Assembly (NCBI RefSeq): GCF_030684185.1
Contig: NZ_JAUXOY010000014.1
Span: 218,001-282,000 of the forward strand
Direction of reading: 5' to 3'
Length of the DNA stretch: 64,000 nucleotides
Source of the DNA: Methylotenera sp.
GTDB taxonomy: Bacteria > Pseudomonadota > Gammaproteobacteria > Burkholderiales > Methylophilaceae
Part shown: positions 29,207-39,587 of the stretch, one piece after another
How the letters are laid out: each line of letters starts with the position of its first letter
Numbering within the stretch: position 1 is the first letter of the stretch
Translations under genes and position numbers: made by a program
The notes under the pieces: model-generated
The model's input: only the letters and a program-made list of their open reading frames with translations
Told to the model about the DNA's origin: nothing
The model's database searches: none

Positions 29207-30445
29207 ATGAGTAGAGTAAAAGAAGATAAGAATTTGATTGTAGGCCTGGATATAGGCACGTCAAAAATTGTTGCCATCGTTGCTGAATTACAGCCGGAAG
29301 GAACGGTAAAAGTCATCGGACTTGGACAGCATATTTCAAGAGGCCTTAAAAAAGGCGTGGTGATTAATATCGAATCGACCATGCAATCTATACAGCGCGC
29401 GCTTGAAGAAGCTGAATTGATGGCGGATTGCAAAATCAACAATGTGTATACAGGTATCGCTGGCAGCCATATCAAGAGCCTGAACTCGCACGGCATGGTA
29501 AAAATTAAAGATGCTGAAGTTTCACAAATGGATGTAGACCGGGTGATAGAAACAGCACGTGCCATTGCATTGCCGGCAGATCAGCAAATACTGCATATCC
29601 TCACGCAGGAATTCATTATAGACGGCCAGGAAGACGTGCGTGAGCCACTAGGCATGAGCGGTATGAAGCTTGAAGTAAAAGTGCATATTGTGACTGGTGC
29701 CGTGGCAGCCGCACAAAATATAGTGAAGTGCATCAAGCGTTGCGGTATTGAGGTGAGTGATTTGATTCTGCAACCCTTAGCTTCAAGTCTGGCGGTGTTA
29801 ACAGAAGATGAAAAAGAGCTTGGTGTTTGCCTGGTTGATATTGGCGGCGGTACTACAGATATTGCGGTGTTCAAGCAAGGTGCAATACGTCATACAGCAG
29901 TGGTGCCAATTGCGGGCGACCAAATGACAAATGACGTAGCAGTGGCATTTCGCACACCGACACAATCAGCAGAAGACATCAAAATCAAACATGGTTGTGC
30001 ATTACGCCAATTGGCCGATCCACGTGAAATCGTTGAAGTGCCTGGCGTTGACGGACGTGAGCCACGTCAGTTATCAGTACAGACGTTAGCTGAGGTATTA
30101 GAGCCGCGTGTGGTTGAGTTATACGAATTGGTACTCAATGAATTACGCCGCAGTGGCATGGAAGAAATGATTGCATCCGGCATCGTGATTACTGGCGGTT
30201 CAGCGATGATGCGCGGCATGGTGGAGTTAGGTGAAGAAATCTTTCATATGCCCGTGCGTATGGGACTGCCAAGGTATGTCGGTGGACTGTCAGAAGTAGT
30301 GAGCAACCCGCGTTATGCAACAGGTGTGGGATTGGTGTTGATGGGTAAACAGCAGTTAGAAAGACATATCAGCGGACAAATGGAGTCAAGCTCATTAGGA
30401 CGGGTGCTGGAAAAAATGAAGAGTTGGTTTCAAGGCAATTTTTAA
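29207..30445 (+). CDS. ftsA: Cell division protein FtsA
   Basis: A 412-residue actin-like ATPase that ties FtsZ to the membrane. The phosphate-1 loop is IVGLDIGTSKIVAIV, the phosphate-2 loop VDIGGGTTDIAVF, and the adenosine motif IVITGGSAMMRGM. The C terminus (VLEKMKSWFQGNF) is the amphipathic membrane-targeting helix. A strong ribosome site (GGAGGG) precedes the ATG. Confidence 0.97.
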   Translation: MSRVKEDKNLIVGLDIGTSKIVAIVAELQPEGTVKVIGLGQHISRGLKKGVVINIESTMQSIQRALEEAELMADCKINNVYTGIAGSHIKSLNSHGMVKIKDAEVSQMDVDRVIETARAIALPADQQILHILTQEFIIDGQEDVREPLGMSGMKLEVKVHIVTGAVAAAQNIVKCIKRCGIEVSDLILQPLASSLAVLTEDEKELGVCLVDIGGGTTDIAVFKQGAIRHTAVVPIAGDQMTNDVAVAFRTPTQSAEDIKIKHGCALRQLADPREIVEVPGVDGREPRQLSVQTLAEVLEPRVVELYELVLNELRRSGMEEMIASGIVITGGSAMMRGMVELGEEIFHMPVRMGLPRYVGGLSEVVSNPRYATGVGLVLMGKQQLERHISGQMESSSLGRVLEKMKSWFQGNF

Positions 30446-30496
30446 GTAGTAATTATTAAGCAGTTAGTAGTAGTGAGTGGTTCAGGCAGAGGTATC

Positions 30497-30583
30497 GGGT
30501 TAACTGAAATGCCGGGTTAACCAAAATACTGGGTTAAAGAGAAATACTGGTTTAAGCAGAAACACTGGTTTAAGCAGAAGCAA
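30497..30583 (+). repeat. 17-18-bp tandem repeat (x5) between ftsA and ftsZ
   Basis: Five imperfect units start at 30497, 30514, 30531, 30549 and 30567. They share GG(G/T)TTAA followed by an A-rich half; the last two are nearly identical (GGTTTAAGCAGAA). They fill half of the 175-bp spacer just ahead of the ftsZ ribosome site. Confidence 0.85.
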
Positions 30584-30620
30584 ACGTGCAGTTGTGACAA
30601 TTAAAAAGAGGAGACATTAA

Positions 30621-31793
30621 ATGTTTGAAATTATGGAAAAAAATTCGCAAGAAGCTGTCATCAAGGTAATTGGTGTAGGTGGTTGCGGTGGTAACGCTGT
30701 TGCACACATGATTGAAAAAAACGTCGGTGGCGTAGAGTTCATTTGCGCTAATACAGATATGCAGGCTTTGAAAAAGAGCCAAGCCAAAACTGTATTGCAA
30801 ATGGGCGTGGCAATGACCAAGGGTTTAGGTGCTGGTGCAAAACCTGAAATCGGTCGTGAAGCAGCATTTGAAGATCGTGATGCCATTGCAGAACTGATTG
30901 ATGGTGCTGATATGTTATTTATTACCGCAGGTATGGGCGGAGGTACAGGTACAGGTGCAGCCCCGGTAATCGCCCAAATTGCAAAAGAAATGGGAATTTT
31001 AACAGTGGCAGTTGTGACTAAGCCTTTCTCTTTTGAAGGTAAACGCACTAAAGTTGCAACTGATGGTCTAGAAGAGTTGTCGAAGTATGTAGATTCTTTG
31101 ATTGTGATTCCAAACGAAAAGCTGATGGAAGTTTTGGGAGAAGATGTGCCGTTTTTAGAAGCTTTTAGAGCGGCTAACGATGTATTGCACAATGCGGTAT
31201 CCGGTATTGCAGAAATCATTAATTGCCCAGGTTTGGTCAACGTCGACTTTGCCGATGTACGCACAGTGATGAGTGAAATGGGCATGGCAATGATGGGTTC
31301 AGCGATTGCAACAGGTCCGGATCGCGCACGTATCGCGGCTGAACAGGCGGTGGCAAGCCCATTACTCGAAGATGTCAACCTTGCAAATGCGCGTGGCGTT
31401 TTAGTCAATATCACCACTTCAGCTTCTTTCAAAATGAAAGAATACTATGACGTGATGAATACCATTAAAGCGTTTACAGCAGATGATGCTACCGTCATTG
31501 TTGGTAACGTGTTCGATGAAGCGATGGGCGATGGCTTGCGTGTAACAATGGTGGCGACTGGTTTAACAGGCGCACAACGCCGTCAGCAAAAACCTGAACT
31601 GCGTGTGATGACGCAAGAAGTGGTCCGTAACGGCACTACTAACCAGCCTATGTATATGGGTGGCAGCATGGATGAAGATGTCGCGCCGCAAGTGTTTGGT
31701 TCCAATAGCCGTCGTGCGCAAGTTGAAGCGATGAAAATGTCAGGTGTGGAAGAGTACGATATTCCAGCATTTTTACGCAAACAAGCGGATTGA
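30621..31793 (+). CDS. ftsZ: Cell division protein FtsZ
   Basis: A 390-residue tubulin homologue that forms the Z ring. The GTP signature GGGTGTG is at about 106-112, the synergy loop near NVDFADVRTVMSEMG, and the conserved C-terminal peptide is EYDIPAFLRKQ. FtsA, SlmA (37359) and other partners bind that peptide. The ribosome site is AGAGGAG. Downstream, an AT-rich 7-bp hairpin at 31813-31832 precedes lpxC. Confidence 0.98.
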   Translation: MFEIMEKNSQEAVIKVIGVGGCGGNAVAHMIEKNVGGVEFICANTDMQALKKSQAKTVLQMGVAMTKGLGAGAKPEIGREAAFEDRDAIAELIDGADMLFITAGMGGGTGTGAAPVIAQIAKEMGILTVAVVTKPFSFEGKRTKVATDGLEELSKYVDSLIVIPNEKLMEVLGEDVPFLEAFRAANDVLHNAVSGIAEIINCPGLVNVDFADVRTVMSEMGMAMMGSAIATGPDRARIAAEQAVASPLLEDVNLANARGVLVNITTSASFKMKEYYDVMNTIKAFTADDATVIVGNVFDEAMGDGLRVTMVATGLTGAQRRQQKPELRVMTQEVVRNGTTNQPMYMGGSMDEDVAPQVFGSNSRRAQVEAMKMSGVEEYDIPAFLRKQAD

Positions 31794-31981
31794 TTGCTAA
31801 GTTGAACTAACAATTAAACGCTTAAGTTTAATGATATAGGCAAGCCGTACTCAGCGAGCGTGTAGCGTTTGAAGGCTTAAATATGCTACTATTTTCTTGA
31901 TTAGTAAGGTAAATATTAATTTCTTTTGTAAGCCTATTGTTTTGAGCTTAAAGTTTTATTATTGGGAATGTTTAAATATTG

Positions 31982-32911
31982 ATGTTAAAGCAACGTACAT
32001 TAAAAAAAGCGATTAGCGCCACTGGCGTTGGCTTGCACAACGGCGAAAAGGTTACTCTTACCCTGCGCCCCGCTGTGGCCGATACTGGTATTATTTTCAA
32101 ACGGGTTGATCTGCCTCAACCCAATGAAATCTTAGCGACTCCTGGCGCAGTGCACGACACACGTATGTGCTCTGCGTTAGAGGCCAATGGCGTACGCGTT
32201 GCTACTGTTGAACATATTATGTCTGCGCTTGCTGGCTTGGGCGTGGACAATGTTTATATTGATGTGGATGCATCAGAAATACCGATTATGGATGGTAGTT
32301 CAGGTCCGTTTGTATTCTTGCTGCAAGAAGCTGGCATTGTTGAACAAGCTGCAGCTAAAAAATTCATACGCGTTTTAAAAACTGTTGAGGTGATTGAAGG
32401 TGATAAATGGGTGCGTTTTGAACCTTATCATGGCTTTAAAATAGACTTTACAATTGCGTTTAATCATCCTGTATTTGAGAGTTCTGGAAGCAATGTAAAA
32501 ATTGATTTTGCTCAAGACTCGTATATTAAAGAAATTAGCCGTGCACGGACTTTTGGCTTTATGCACGAGGTTGAATTTTTGCGTTCGAATGGTTTGGCGC
32601 GGGGCGGTAGCCTGGATAACGCTATTGTTTTAGACGAATATCGTGTGATTAACGCCGACGGTTTGCGCTACGATGATGAATTTGTAAAGCATAAAGTGTT
32701 AGATGCGATTGGGGATTTATATATGCTGGGGCATCCAATTTTAGGTGCTTTTTATGCATATAAATCGGGCCATGCGCTTAATAACCAGTTGTTGCGAGCC
32801 TTGTTGCAAGATGAAACCGCCTGGGAATATGCTACTTTCGAAAAGCAAGAAGATGCACCAGATGCATTTTCAGCACAAGAAAAACAGCTGTTTCCTGAGC
32901 CAATTTATTAA
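31982..32911 (+). CDS. lpxC: UDP-3-O-acyl-GlcNAc deacetylase LpxC
   Basis: A 309-residue zinc deacetylase, the committed step of lipid A synthesis. Zinc and catalytic motifs are [24 protein letters not shown] and [20 protein letters not shown] 31982 is chosen over the TTG one codon before because family members start with this Met-Leu-Lys-Gln. Standard dcw-cluster position after ftsZ. Confidence 0.96.
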   Translation: MLKQRTLKKAISATGVGLHNGEKVTLTLRPAVADTGIIFKRVDLPQPNEILATPGAVHDTRMCSALEANGVRVATVEHIMSALAGLGVDNVYIDVDASEIPIMDGSSGPFVFLLQEAGIVEQAAAKKFIRVLKTVEVIEGDKWVRFEPYHGFKIDFTIAFNHPVFESSGSNVKIDFAQDSYIKEISRARTFGFMHEVEFLRSNGLARGGSLDNAIVLDEYRVINADGLRYDDEFVKHKVLDAIGDLYMLGHPILGAFYAYKSGHALNNQLLRALLQDETAWEYATFEKQEDAPDAFSAQEKQLFPEPIY

Positions 32912-32952
32912 GTTGTTAAATTAAAAGTCATTTCAATTAAAAGGGGCGTTCC

Positions 32953-34902
32953 ATGTTATTAACTCGCCTTCTATTAGCCTTAGTCGCTATCACATTATCA
33001 AATCAGGTATTTGCTTTATCAGACCAAGCCTTGTTTCAACATGCGCGAGAAGCTTACACTGCAAAAAACGAAATCGCGTTGGCAGAAGATGTCGCTCAAC
33101 TTAATACTCAGCAATACCTATTAGCACCATATGCAGATTACTGGCTCATGTTACTCAAACTTGAGCAGGCTAGAGATGAGGAAGTGCAGAATTTTTTAGC
33201 GCAATATGTGGATATGCCATTCGCAGACCGCATACGTGGCGAATGGTTAAAAAAGTTAGGCAAACAACAAAATTGGGGGCCGTTTTTTGAAGAACAAGCG
33301 CTTTTCCTGCGTGAAGATATTGCCGTACAGTGTTATGCCCTGCAGGGTCACGCACTATTAGGCGATGTGGATGTTACCAGCCAGGTAAAAGAGTTATGGC
33401 TCACAAGCGCAGACTTACCCAGTAATTGTAATCAGTTGTTTGATGAGCTACAAAAAACTGGTGCGTTAAGCAATGAAGATATTTGGGCAAGATTCCGTCT
33501 GGCACTTCAAGATGGAAAACTGAACCTAGCCAAAAATGTAATTACACGCTTGCCTGGTTTTGATGTCGCTAATCTTAAATTGCTTGATCGTGCATACCAG
33601 TCTCCACAACTGATATTAGATAAAAATTTGGTGCCATTTAAGACCCGTTTTGGCGCGGAAGTGAATCTTTATGCAGTCGACAGGCTGGCTCGAAGTAAAT
33701 TGGAGTCGGCAATCAGCGCTTATAAAAAAGTACAAAATCAGTTTGAATCAGACAATCGCGCTTTTGCCTGGGGGCGCATCGCTTACCACGCGGCACGTGG
33801 TCATCACCCAAAATCAATTAGTTACTACGCTTTAGCTGATGGCGCAGCTTTAGATAAAGAGCAACTGGCTTGGAAAGTCAGGGCAGCGTTGCGCGTTCAA
33901 GATTGGGCAACCGTACTGAGCGCAATTACTGCTATGCAAGCCAAACAGCAAGAAGAGGGCGCATGGCGATATTGGAAGGCAAGGGCGCTCAAGGAGGCAG
34001 GTGAGATTGCTGAATCTAATGCGATATTTAGCAAGCTTTCAACGGAGCGACATTATTACGGCTGGCTGGCTGCTGAAGAGCTTGAAAGTATGATGAGTAG
34101 TGCGGCGATAGATTACAAAGTAACTGATACTGAAGTGACTGCGATTGCCAGCCAGCCTGAAATCAAGCGCGCACTTGAATTGCAGCGTCTGGATATGCGC
34201 TGGGAAGCAAAAGCTGAATGGGCTTGGGCGACACGTCATTTCGATGATAAACAGCTGTTAGCCGCAGCAGAATTCGCCCTGCGCCAAAAGTGGTATGACA
34301 TTGCCATTAGCACCGCAGACAATACTAAGTACACCCATAATTTTAACTTGCGCTATCCAACGCCTTACAGAGATTTATTTAAAAAGTCTGCTGATAGTGT
34401 TAGTTTGGATGAAGCATGGGTATATGGGATTACCCGCCAGGAAAGCCGTTTTATGCATTATGCAAAATCTGGTGTTGGTGCTTCAGGGTTGATGCAACTA
34501 ATGCCTGCTACAGCCAAATGGGTAGCTAAACGAATGGGAATGAATGGCTATAACAATAGTATGATTCACGAAATAAGTACTAATATTGAATTCGGCACTT
34601 ATTATATGCGTTATGCCCTAGACTTAATGGGTGGCCAAGCCGTCATGGCAACAGCAGGCTATAATGCCGGGCCAAGCAGGGCTAAACGCTGGATGGCCAG
34701 TGGCCCCTTGGAGGCTGCCATTTACATTGAGAGTATTCCATTTACTGAAACAAGGCAATATGTACAAAAAGTGATGGCGAATGCGCAACTTTACGCACCA
34801 CGCCTAGGCTCAAAAGTGCAAACACTTAAGTCTCGCTTAGGAATTATTCCTGGTAGCGGCAAGCCAGAAGTGATTGGCGAGGATAACTCAGATACCGAAT
34901 AA
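32953..34902 (+). CDS. slt: Soluble lytic murein transglycosylase Slt
   Basis: A 649-residue periplasmic enzyme with a signal peptide (cleavage after VFA near residue 22), a long helical superhelix (U/L domains, ~30-470) and a C-terminal SLT domain. The domain begins near WVYGITRQESRF, with the catalytic Glu in RQESRF, then GASGLMQLMPATAKWVAK and AGYNAGPSRAKRW. It cleaves glycan strands to 1,6-anhydro-MurNAc products. AGGGG precedes the ATG. Family length about 600-650. Confidence 0.95.
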   Translation: MLLTRLLLALVAITLSNQVFALSDQALFQHAREAYTAKNEIALAEDVAQLNTQQYLLAPYADYWLMLLKLEQARDEEVQNFLAQYVDMPFADRIRGEWLKKLGKQQNWGPFFEEQALFLREDIAVQCYALQGHALLGDVDVTSQVKELWLTSADLPSNCNQLFDELQKTGALSNEDIWARFRLALQDGKLNLAKNVITRLPGFDVANLKLLDRAYQSPQLILDKNLVPFKTRFGAEVNLYAVDRLARSKLESAISAYKKVQNQFESDNRAFAWGRIAYHAARGHHPKSISYYALADGAALDKEQLAWKVRAALRVQDWATVLSAITAMQAKQQEEGAWRYWKARALKEAGEIAESNAIFSKLSTERHYYGWLAAEELESMMSSAAIDYKVTDTEVTAIASQPEIKRALELQRLDMRWEAKAEWAWATRHFDDKQLLAAAEFALRQKWYDIAISTADNTKYTHNFNLRYPTPYRDLFKKSADSVSLDEAWVYGITRQESRFMHYAKSGVGASGLMQLMPATAKWVAKRMGMNGYNNSMIHEISTNIEFGTYYMRYALDLMGGQAVMATAGYNAGPSRAKRWMASGPLEAAIYIESIPFTETRQYVQKVMANAQLYAPRLGSKVQTLKSRLGIIPGSGKPEVIGEDNSDTE

Positions 34903-34941
34903 GCCGCTTAGCCAACAACAAAGGACGAATTTAGGATAAAA

Positions 34942-35889
34942 ATGCAAATAAGAGAAATATGTGTATTGGGTGGATCAGGTTTTGTGGGCAGTGCTGTAGT
35001 TGCTGAACTGGATGCAGCGGGCTATTCGGTTAAAGTCCTTACGCGACGTAGAAATGCGGCTAAACATCTATTATTACTACCTAATGTGCAAGTGGTGGAA
35101 TGTAATGTACTTGATTATCAAGCGTTAAATAGTACTTTAAGAGGGGTTGATGCTGTCATCAATCTGATAGGCATTTTGCATCAAAGTCGCCGCTTAAGTT
35201 TCAATGCAATGCATCATCAGTTGCCAGCACAACTGGCTAAAATCTGCGTGGATTTAAACATCAAACGTCTAATCCATATGAGCAGTTTGCGGGCGGAAAA
35301 AAATGCACCAAGTCAATATTTACGCTCTAAAGCTGCGGGCGAAGCAACCTTATTGGAATATCAACATCAATTGAATATTACAATATTCAAGCCATCCATT
35401 ATTTTTGGTCGTGGTGATAGCTTTATCAACTTATTTGCCAGTTTAATTAAACTTTTACCAATGGTGATGCTGGCCAAACCTAATGCTAAGTTCCAGCCAA
35501 TTTGGGTGGAAGATGTCGCTAGCTGCATTGTAGCTAGCATAAAAAATTCAGGTACGTATGGACAAACCTATGAATTAGCAGGCCCCAAAGTTTATACATT
35601 CCGGAAACTGGTGCAAACTGTGATGGAAACTTTGCAGATTAAGCGGCCTATTATTGGCCTGAATGACAGCCTATCTTACGCGCAAGCATTGATGATGGAG
35701 TTACTGCCAGTTAAACTCATGTCTCGCGATAACATACGTTCTATGGAAGTTGCAAGTGTAAGTAATCAGTCATTTCCTGCAATATTCAACCTTGAGCCAA
35801 CCTCACTAGAAGCAGTGATTCCGCAATACTTAGTCGATCAAACGCCGCGTGGTGCTTACGATCGTTTCCGTCAATCAGCCGCTAGATAG
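34942..35889 (+). CDS. Complex I NDUFA9-like NAD(P)-binding protein
   Basis: A 315-residue atypical short-chain dehydrogenase. The dinucleotide loop is VLGGSGFVGSAVV, with INLIGIL in the middle and PSIIFGRGD later. It matches the NDUFA9-like/YbjT-like family of epimerase-fold proteins, many lacking the catalytic Tyr-x-x-x-Lys; here YLRSKAAGE may supply it. The substrate is unknown. It lies 39 bp after slt and 12 bp before cca and is probably co-transcribed. Confidence 0.82.
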   Translation: MQIREICVLGGSGFVGSAVVAELDAAGYSVKVLTRRRNAAKHLLLLPNVQVVECNVLDYQALNSTLRGVDAVINLIGILHQSRRLSFNAMHHQLPAQLAKICVDLNIKRLIHMSSLRAEKNAPSQYLRSKAAGEATLLEYQHQLNITIFKPSIIFGRGDSFINLFASLIKLLPMVMLAKPNAKFQPIWVEDVASCIVASIKNSGTYGQTYELAGPKVYTFRKLVQTVMETLQIKRPIIGLNDSLSYAQALMMELLPVKLMSRDNIRSMEVASVSNQSFPAIFNLEPTSLEAVIPQYLVDQTPRGAYDRFRQSAAR

Positions 35890-35901
35890 AGACTATTTGC
35901 C

Positions 35902-37122
35902 ATGCAAATCTACTTGGTCGGTGGCGCAGTGCGTGATGAGTTGTTAGGCCTTGCCGTAAAAGATAAAGATTATGTCGTGGTCGGCAGTACGCCAGAAGAA
36001 ATGGAGTCGGCAGGTTTCAAACGAGTGGGAAAAGACTTTCCGGTATTTCTGCACCCCCAAACGCATGATGAATATGCGCTTGCACGTACTGAGCGAAAAA
36101 CAGCTAGAGGCTATAAGGGCTTTACAGTAGATGCTTCTGTTGATGTGACTTTAGAAGAAGATTTAGCACGCCGTGATTTAACGATTAATGCGATTGCAAA
36201 AGACAGCGTGGGTAAGTTAATTGATCCTTATAAAGGTTTGGCAGACATTCAATCTAAAACCCTGCGACATGTGAGCGATGCCTTCGCTGAAGACCCCGTC
36301 CGTATATTACGTGCGGCTAGGTTGTCAGCAAGATTTTCAGATTTCTCAGTTGCACCTGAAACCAATCAGTTAATGCAGAAAATGGTGGATGCGGGTGAGG
36401 TAGATGCGCTTGTTGCTGAACGTGTATGGCAAGAGCTTGCAAAAGGATTGATGGAAGAAAAACCAAGTCGTATGTTTGATGTTTTACGGGCTTGTGGTGC
36501 ACTGCAGAAAATATTGCCTGAGCTGGACAAGTTGTGGGGCGTGCCTCAGCCTCCTCAGCATCACCCTGAAATTGATACAGGTGTACATGTAATGATGGTG
36601 ATTGACTATGCGGCAAAACAAAACTTTAGTCTAGCAGTTCGTTTTTCGGCTTTAATGCATGATTTAGGCAAGGGTGAAACGCCGTTTGAAGTATTACCGC
36701 GCCATATCGGCCATGAAGAGCGTAGTATGCGATTGCTAAAAGATATTTGTAAGCGGTTACGCGTGCCCAATGATTGCAAAGAGCTCGCACAAATCGTGGC
36801 CAAGTTTCATGGTAAATTGCACCAGTCACTACAAATGCGACCAAGTACTTTATTGGACTTTTTAATAGAGTTAGACGCTATTCGTCAACCAGCAAGGTTT
36901 AAAGAGTTTATTAAGGCTTGTGAAGCTGATTCAAGAGGAAGAGCAGGCTTCGAGAATAGCACTACTCCGGCGGCAGATTTGATGATTAAAGTGCTGGAAG
37001 CCGCTTCTAGTATTGATGCAGGGTTGGTTGCCAGTGAATATACTGAGCCAGAAAAAATCAAAATAGTTGTATTTGAAGCAAGATTAAAGGCGGTTAAGCA
37101 GGCATTACAAACCAGCGCTTAA
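35902..37122 (+). CDS. cca: Multifunctional CCA tRNA nucleotidyltransferase with HD domain
   Basis: A 406-residue enzyme that builds or repairs the tRNA 3'-CCA end. The catalytic head starts with YLVGGAVRDELLG; the class II signature RRDLTINAIA and DPVRILRAARLSARF follow. The C-terminal HD domain (SALMHDLGKGETP) gives phosphatase/phosphodiesterase activity, as in E. coli. It converges with the DUF2788 gene, overlapping it by 4 bp. Confidence 0.96.
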   Translation: MQIYLVGGAVRDELLGLAVKDKDYVVVGSTPEEMESAGFKRVGKDFPVFLHPQTHDEYALARTERKTARGYKGFTVDASVDVTLEEDLARRDLTINAIAKDSVGKLIDPYKGLADIQSKTLRHVSDAFAEDPVRILRAARLSARFSDFSVAPETNQLMQKMVDAGEVDALVAERVWQELAKGLMEEKPSRMFDVLRACGALQKILPELDKLWGVPQPPQHHPEIDTGVHVMMVIDYAAKQNFSLAVRFSALMHDLGKGETPFEVLPRHIGHEERSMRLLKDICKRLRVPNDCKELAQIVAKFHGKLHQSLQMRPSTLLDFLIELDAIRQPARFKEFIKACEADSRGRAGFENSTTPAADLMIKVLEAASSIDAGLVASEYTEPEKIKIVVFEARLKAVKQALQTSA

Positions 37123-37340
37123 ATTTTCATATAGTGCTCTATGAAATATTTAGCCACATAGCCCACCATACCAAATGTGAGCCCAAGAAATAAAACAAAA
37201 GTACCAAACTTACCTACTTTAGACTCCCAAGCAAGATGGCCTACGATAAAAATCATCAGTAGCATAAGGCCACCTACACCGTAGGTCATGCCAAACTCTG
37301 TAATTTGCGCTTCAGTAAAGCCGAATATTGTACCTTCCAA
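37119..37340 (-). CDS. DUF2788 family small membrane protein
   Basis: A 73-residue protein with two membrane helices (GGLMLLMIFIVGHLAW and FGTFVLFLGLTFGMVGYVA), matching the short DUF2788 family. Function unknown. It is the last gene of the slmA transcript, 18 bp beyond it, and its stop overlaps cca. Confidence 0.8.
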   Translation of the reverse strand: MEGTIFGFTEAQITEFGMTYGVGGLMLLMIFIVGHLAWESKVGKFGTFVLFLGLTFGMVGYVAKYFIEHYMKI

Positions 37341-37358
37341 TTTATGCTCCTGATGACT

Positions 37359-37919
37359 TTAACCAGCTAATAAACTTACCTGCATGGTCGCAAATTCGAG
37401 CGGTTTGCGCTTAAATCCACTTTTTGCAGACTGATGCCAGCGGCCAATGACATAACAGATGATCAGATTTGCTTGTGCCTCTGGCATTACTTTTCTACCG
37501 GAAACTGCAACTGTAATTTTTAGAATTTGTTTGATTGTTGCCTCAATGCGATCATGAAGCTGATTAATGCGTTGCTGAAGTTTTTCATCTTCATTGACTA
37601 AAGCATCGCCAATGAGTACTCGTACCATACCAGGATTTTTTTCTGCAAAAGCCAACAGCATAGTGATGATACGTTGTACTTGCCTGATGCCATCTGTTTC
37701 TTCTGCGTTGATTTTGTTGATTAAACCGAAAATTGTTTCCTCAATAAAGGTAATCAGACCTTCAAACATTTGTGCTTTATTGGCAAAGTGACGATAAAGC
37801 GCTGCTTCGGAAACGTCTAACCTAGCTGCGAGTGATGCTGTGGTGATTTTTTCACGTTTAGGCGACTCCAGCATTTTTGCCAGTGTTTCTAAAATTTGTT
37901 GTTTGCGTTCGCCAGCCAT
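37359..37919 (-). CDS. slmA: Nucleoid occlusion factor SlmA
   Basis: A 186-residue TetR-family protein. The N-terminal helix-turn-helix (ITTASLAARLDVSEAALYRHFANKA, split about 25-49) is close to SlmA, and the middle has AEKNPGMVRVLIGDAL and LQQRINQLHDRIEA. SlmA bound to chromosomal sites blocks FtsZ assembly over the nucleoid. It follows the HAD nucleotidase and argB on the same strand. Confidence 0.9.
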   Translation of the reverse strand: MAGERKQQILETLAKMLESPKREKITTASLAARLDVSEAALYRHFANKAQMFEGLITFIEETIFGLINKINAEETDGIRQVQRIITMLLAFAEKNPGMVRVLIGDALVNEDEKLQQRINQLHDRIEATIKQILKITVAVSGRKVMPEAQANLIICYVIGRWHQSAKSGFKRKPLEFATMQVSLLAG

Positions 37920-37964
37920 TTATTTCCCCTTACAAATAATGGTAATAATTACATTTATGATAAA

Positions 37965-38639
37965 TTATAACTTAAGGTGAGTGAGTGCTAACACATCATT
38001 TAAGCGATAATCCACAAAATTTGGTTTTTGTGGTTTTTTGGTGACCCAAATCGTTCTCATCCCCAATCTTTTTGCCGTCATTAGCGCAGGTAAATTATCT
38101 TCAAGCATTACACAGTCGCTGGCTTTAACTTTAATTGTTTTGAGTAACATTTGAAAGCCACGCAAAGAAGGTTTGGCATGGAATTTGGTGGATTCCACAC
38201 TGAATATAAGTTCGAAGCAGTCACCTATTCCCATTAAATCGAGCACACGTAAAGCGTAATTCCGCGGAGCATTAGTGAACACTAACTTACGGCCTGAAAG
38301 ACTTTGTAACATGTGCCGTAAACGTTTAACTTGAAGCACCATATCTGGCAAATCTTTCAGAGTATGTGTTTCATGCAGAAAGTGTTGCGGATCAGTGCCG
38401 TGATGGCGCATTAACCCTTTGAGCGTTGCGCCATAGATACGCCAGTAATGTTGGCGTAAGCCATGTGCAGCACTTTCATCTAATTCCAGCTTATCCATAA
38501 TGTACTGCGTCATTGCGCGATTCATTACAGGAAAAATATGTGCCGAAGCGTTGTGCAATGTATCGTCCAGATCAAAAATCCAAACTCTTGAATTTCTACC
38601 TGGAGTTAAATTACTTTGTAACAAGTTGCATTGTATCAA
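37965..38639 (-). CDS. HAD-family pyrimidine 5'-nucleotidase
   Basis: A 224-residue HAD hydrolase. Motif I is FDLDDTLHN (nucleophile D23 and acid D25), motif II VFTNAPRNYA, and later KPSLRGFQMLL and MLEDNLPAL give motifs III/IV. It resembles the yeast Sdt1/pyrimidine 5'-nucleotidase group common in betaproteobacteria. It starts 1 bp after the argB stop, so the two are co-transcribed. Substrate inferred from family only. Confidence 0.82.
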   Translation of the reverse strand: MIQCNLLQSNLTPGRNSRVWIFDLDDTLHNASAHIFPVMNRAMTQYIMDKLELDESAAHGLRQHYWRIYGATLKGLMRHHGTDPQHFLHETHTLKDLPDMVLQVKRLRHMLQSLSGRKLVFTNAPRNYALRVLDLMGIGDCFELIFSVESTKFHAKPSLRGFQMLLKTIKVKASDCVMLEDNLPALMTAKRLGMRTIWVTKKPQKPNFVDYRLNDVLALTHLKL

Positions 38640-38640
38640 G

Positions 38641-39540
<900 letters not shown>

Positions 39541-39587
39541 TTAAATTTAGATAAATTCTGGTTGGTGTAATTGTAACTAAATTTTGC

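Noticed and set aside
30617-31432. 271-codon reverse-strand open frame
   Set aside because: It is antisense to ftsZ, an unmistakable gene, and has no family similarity; a codon-use shadow.
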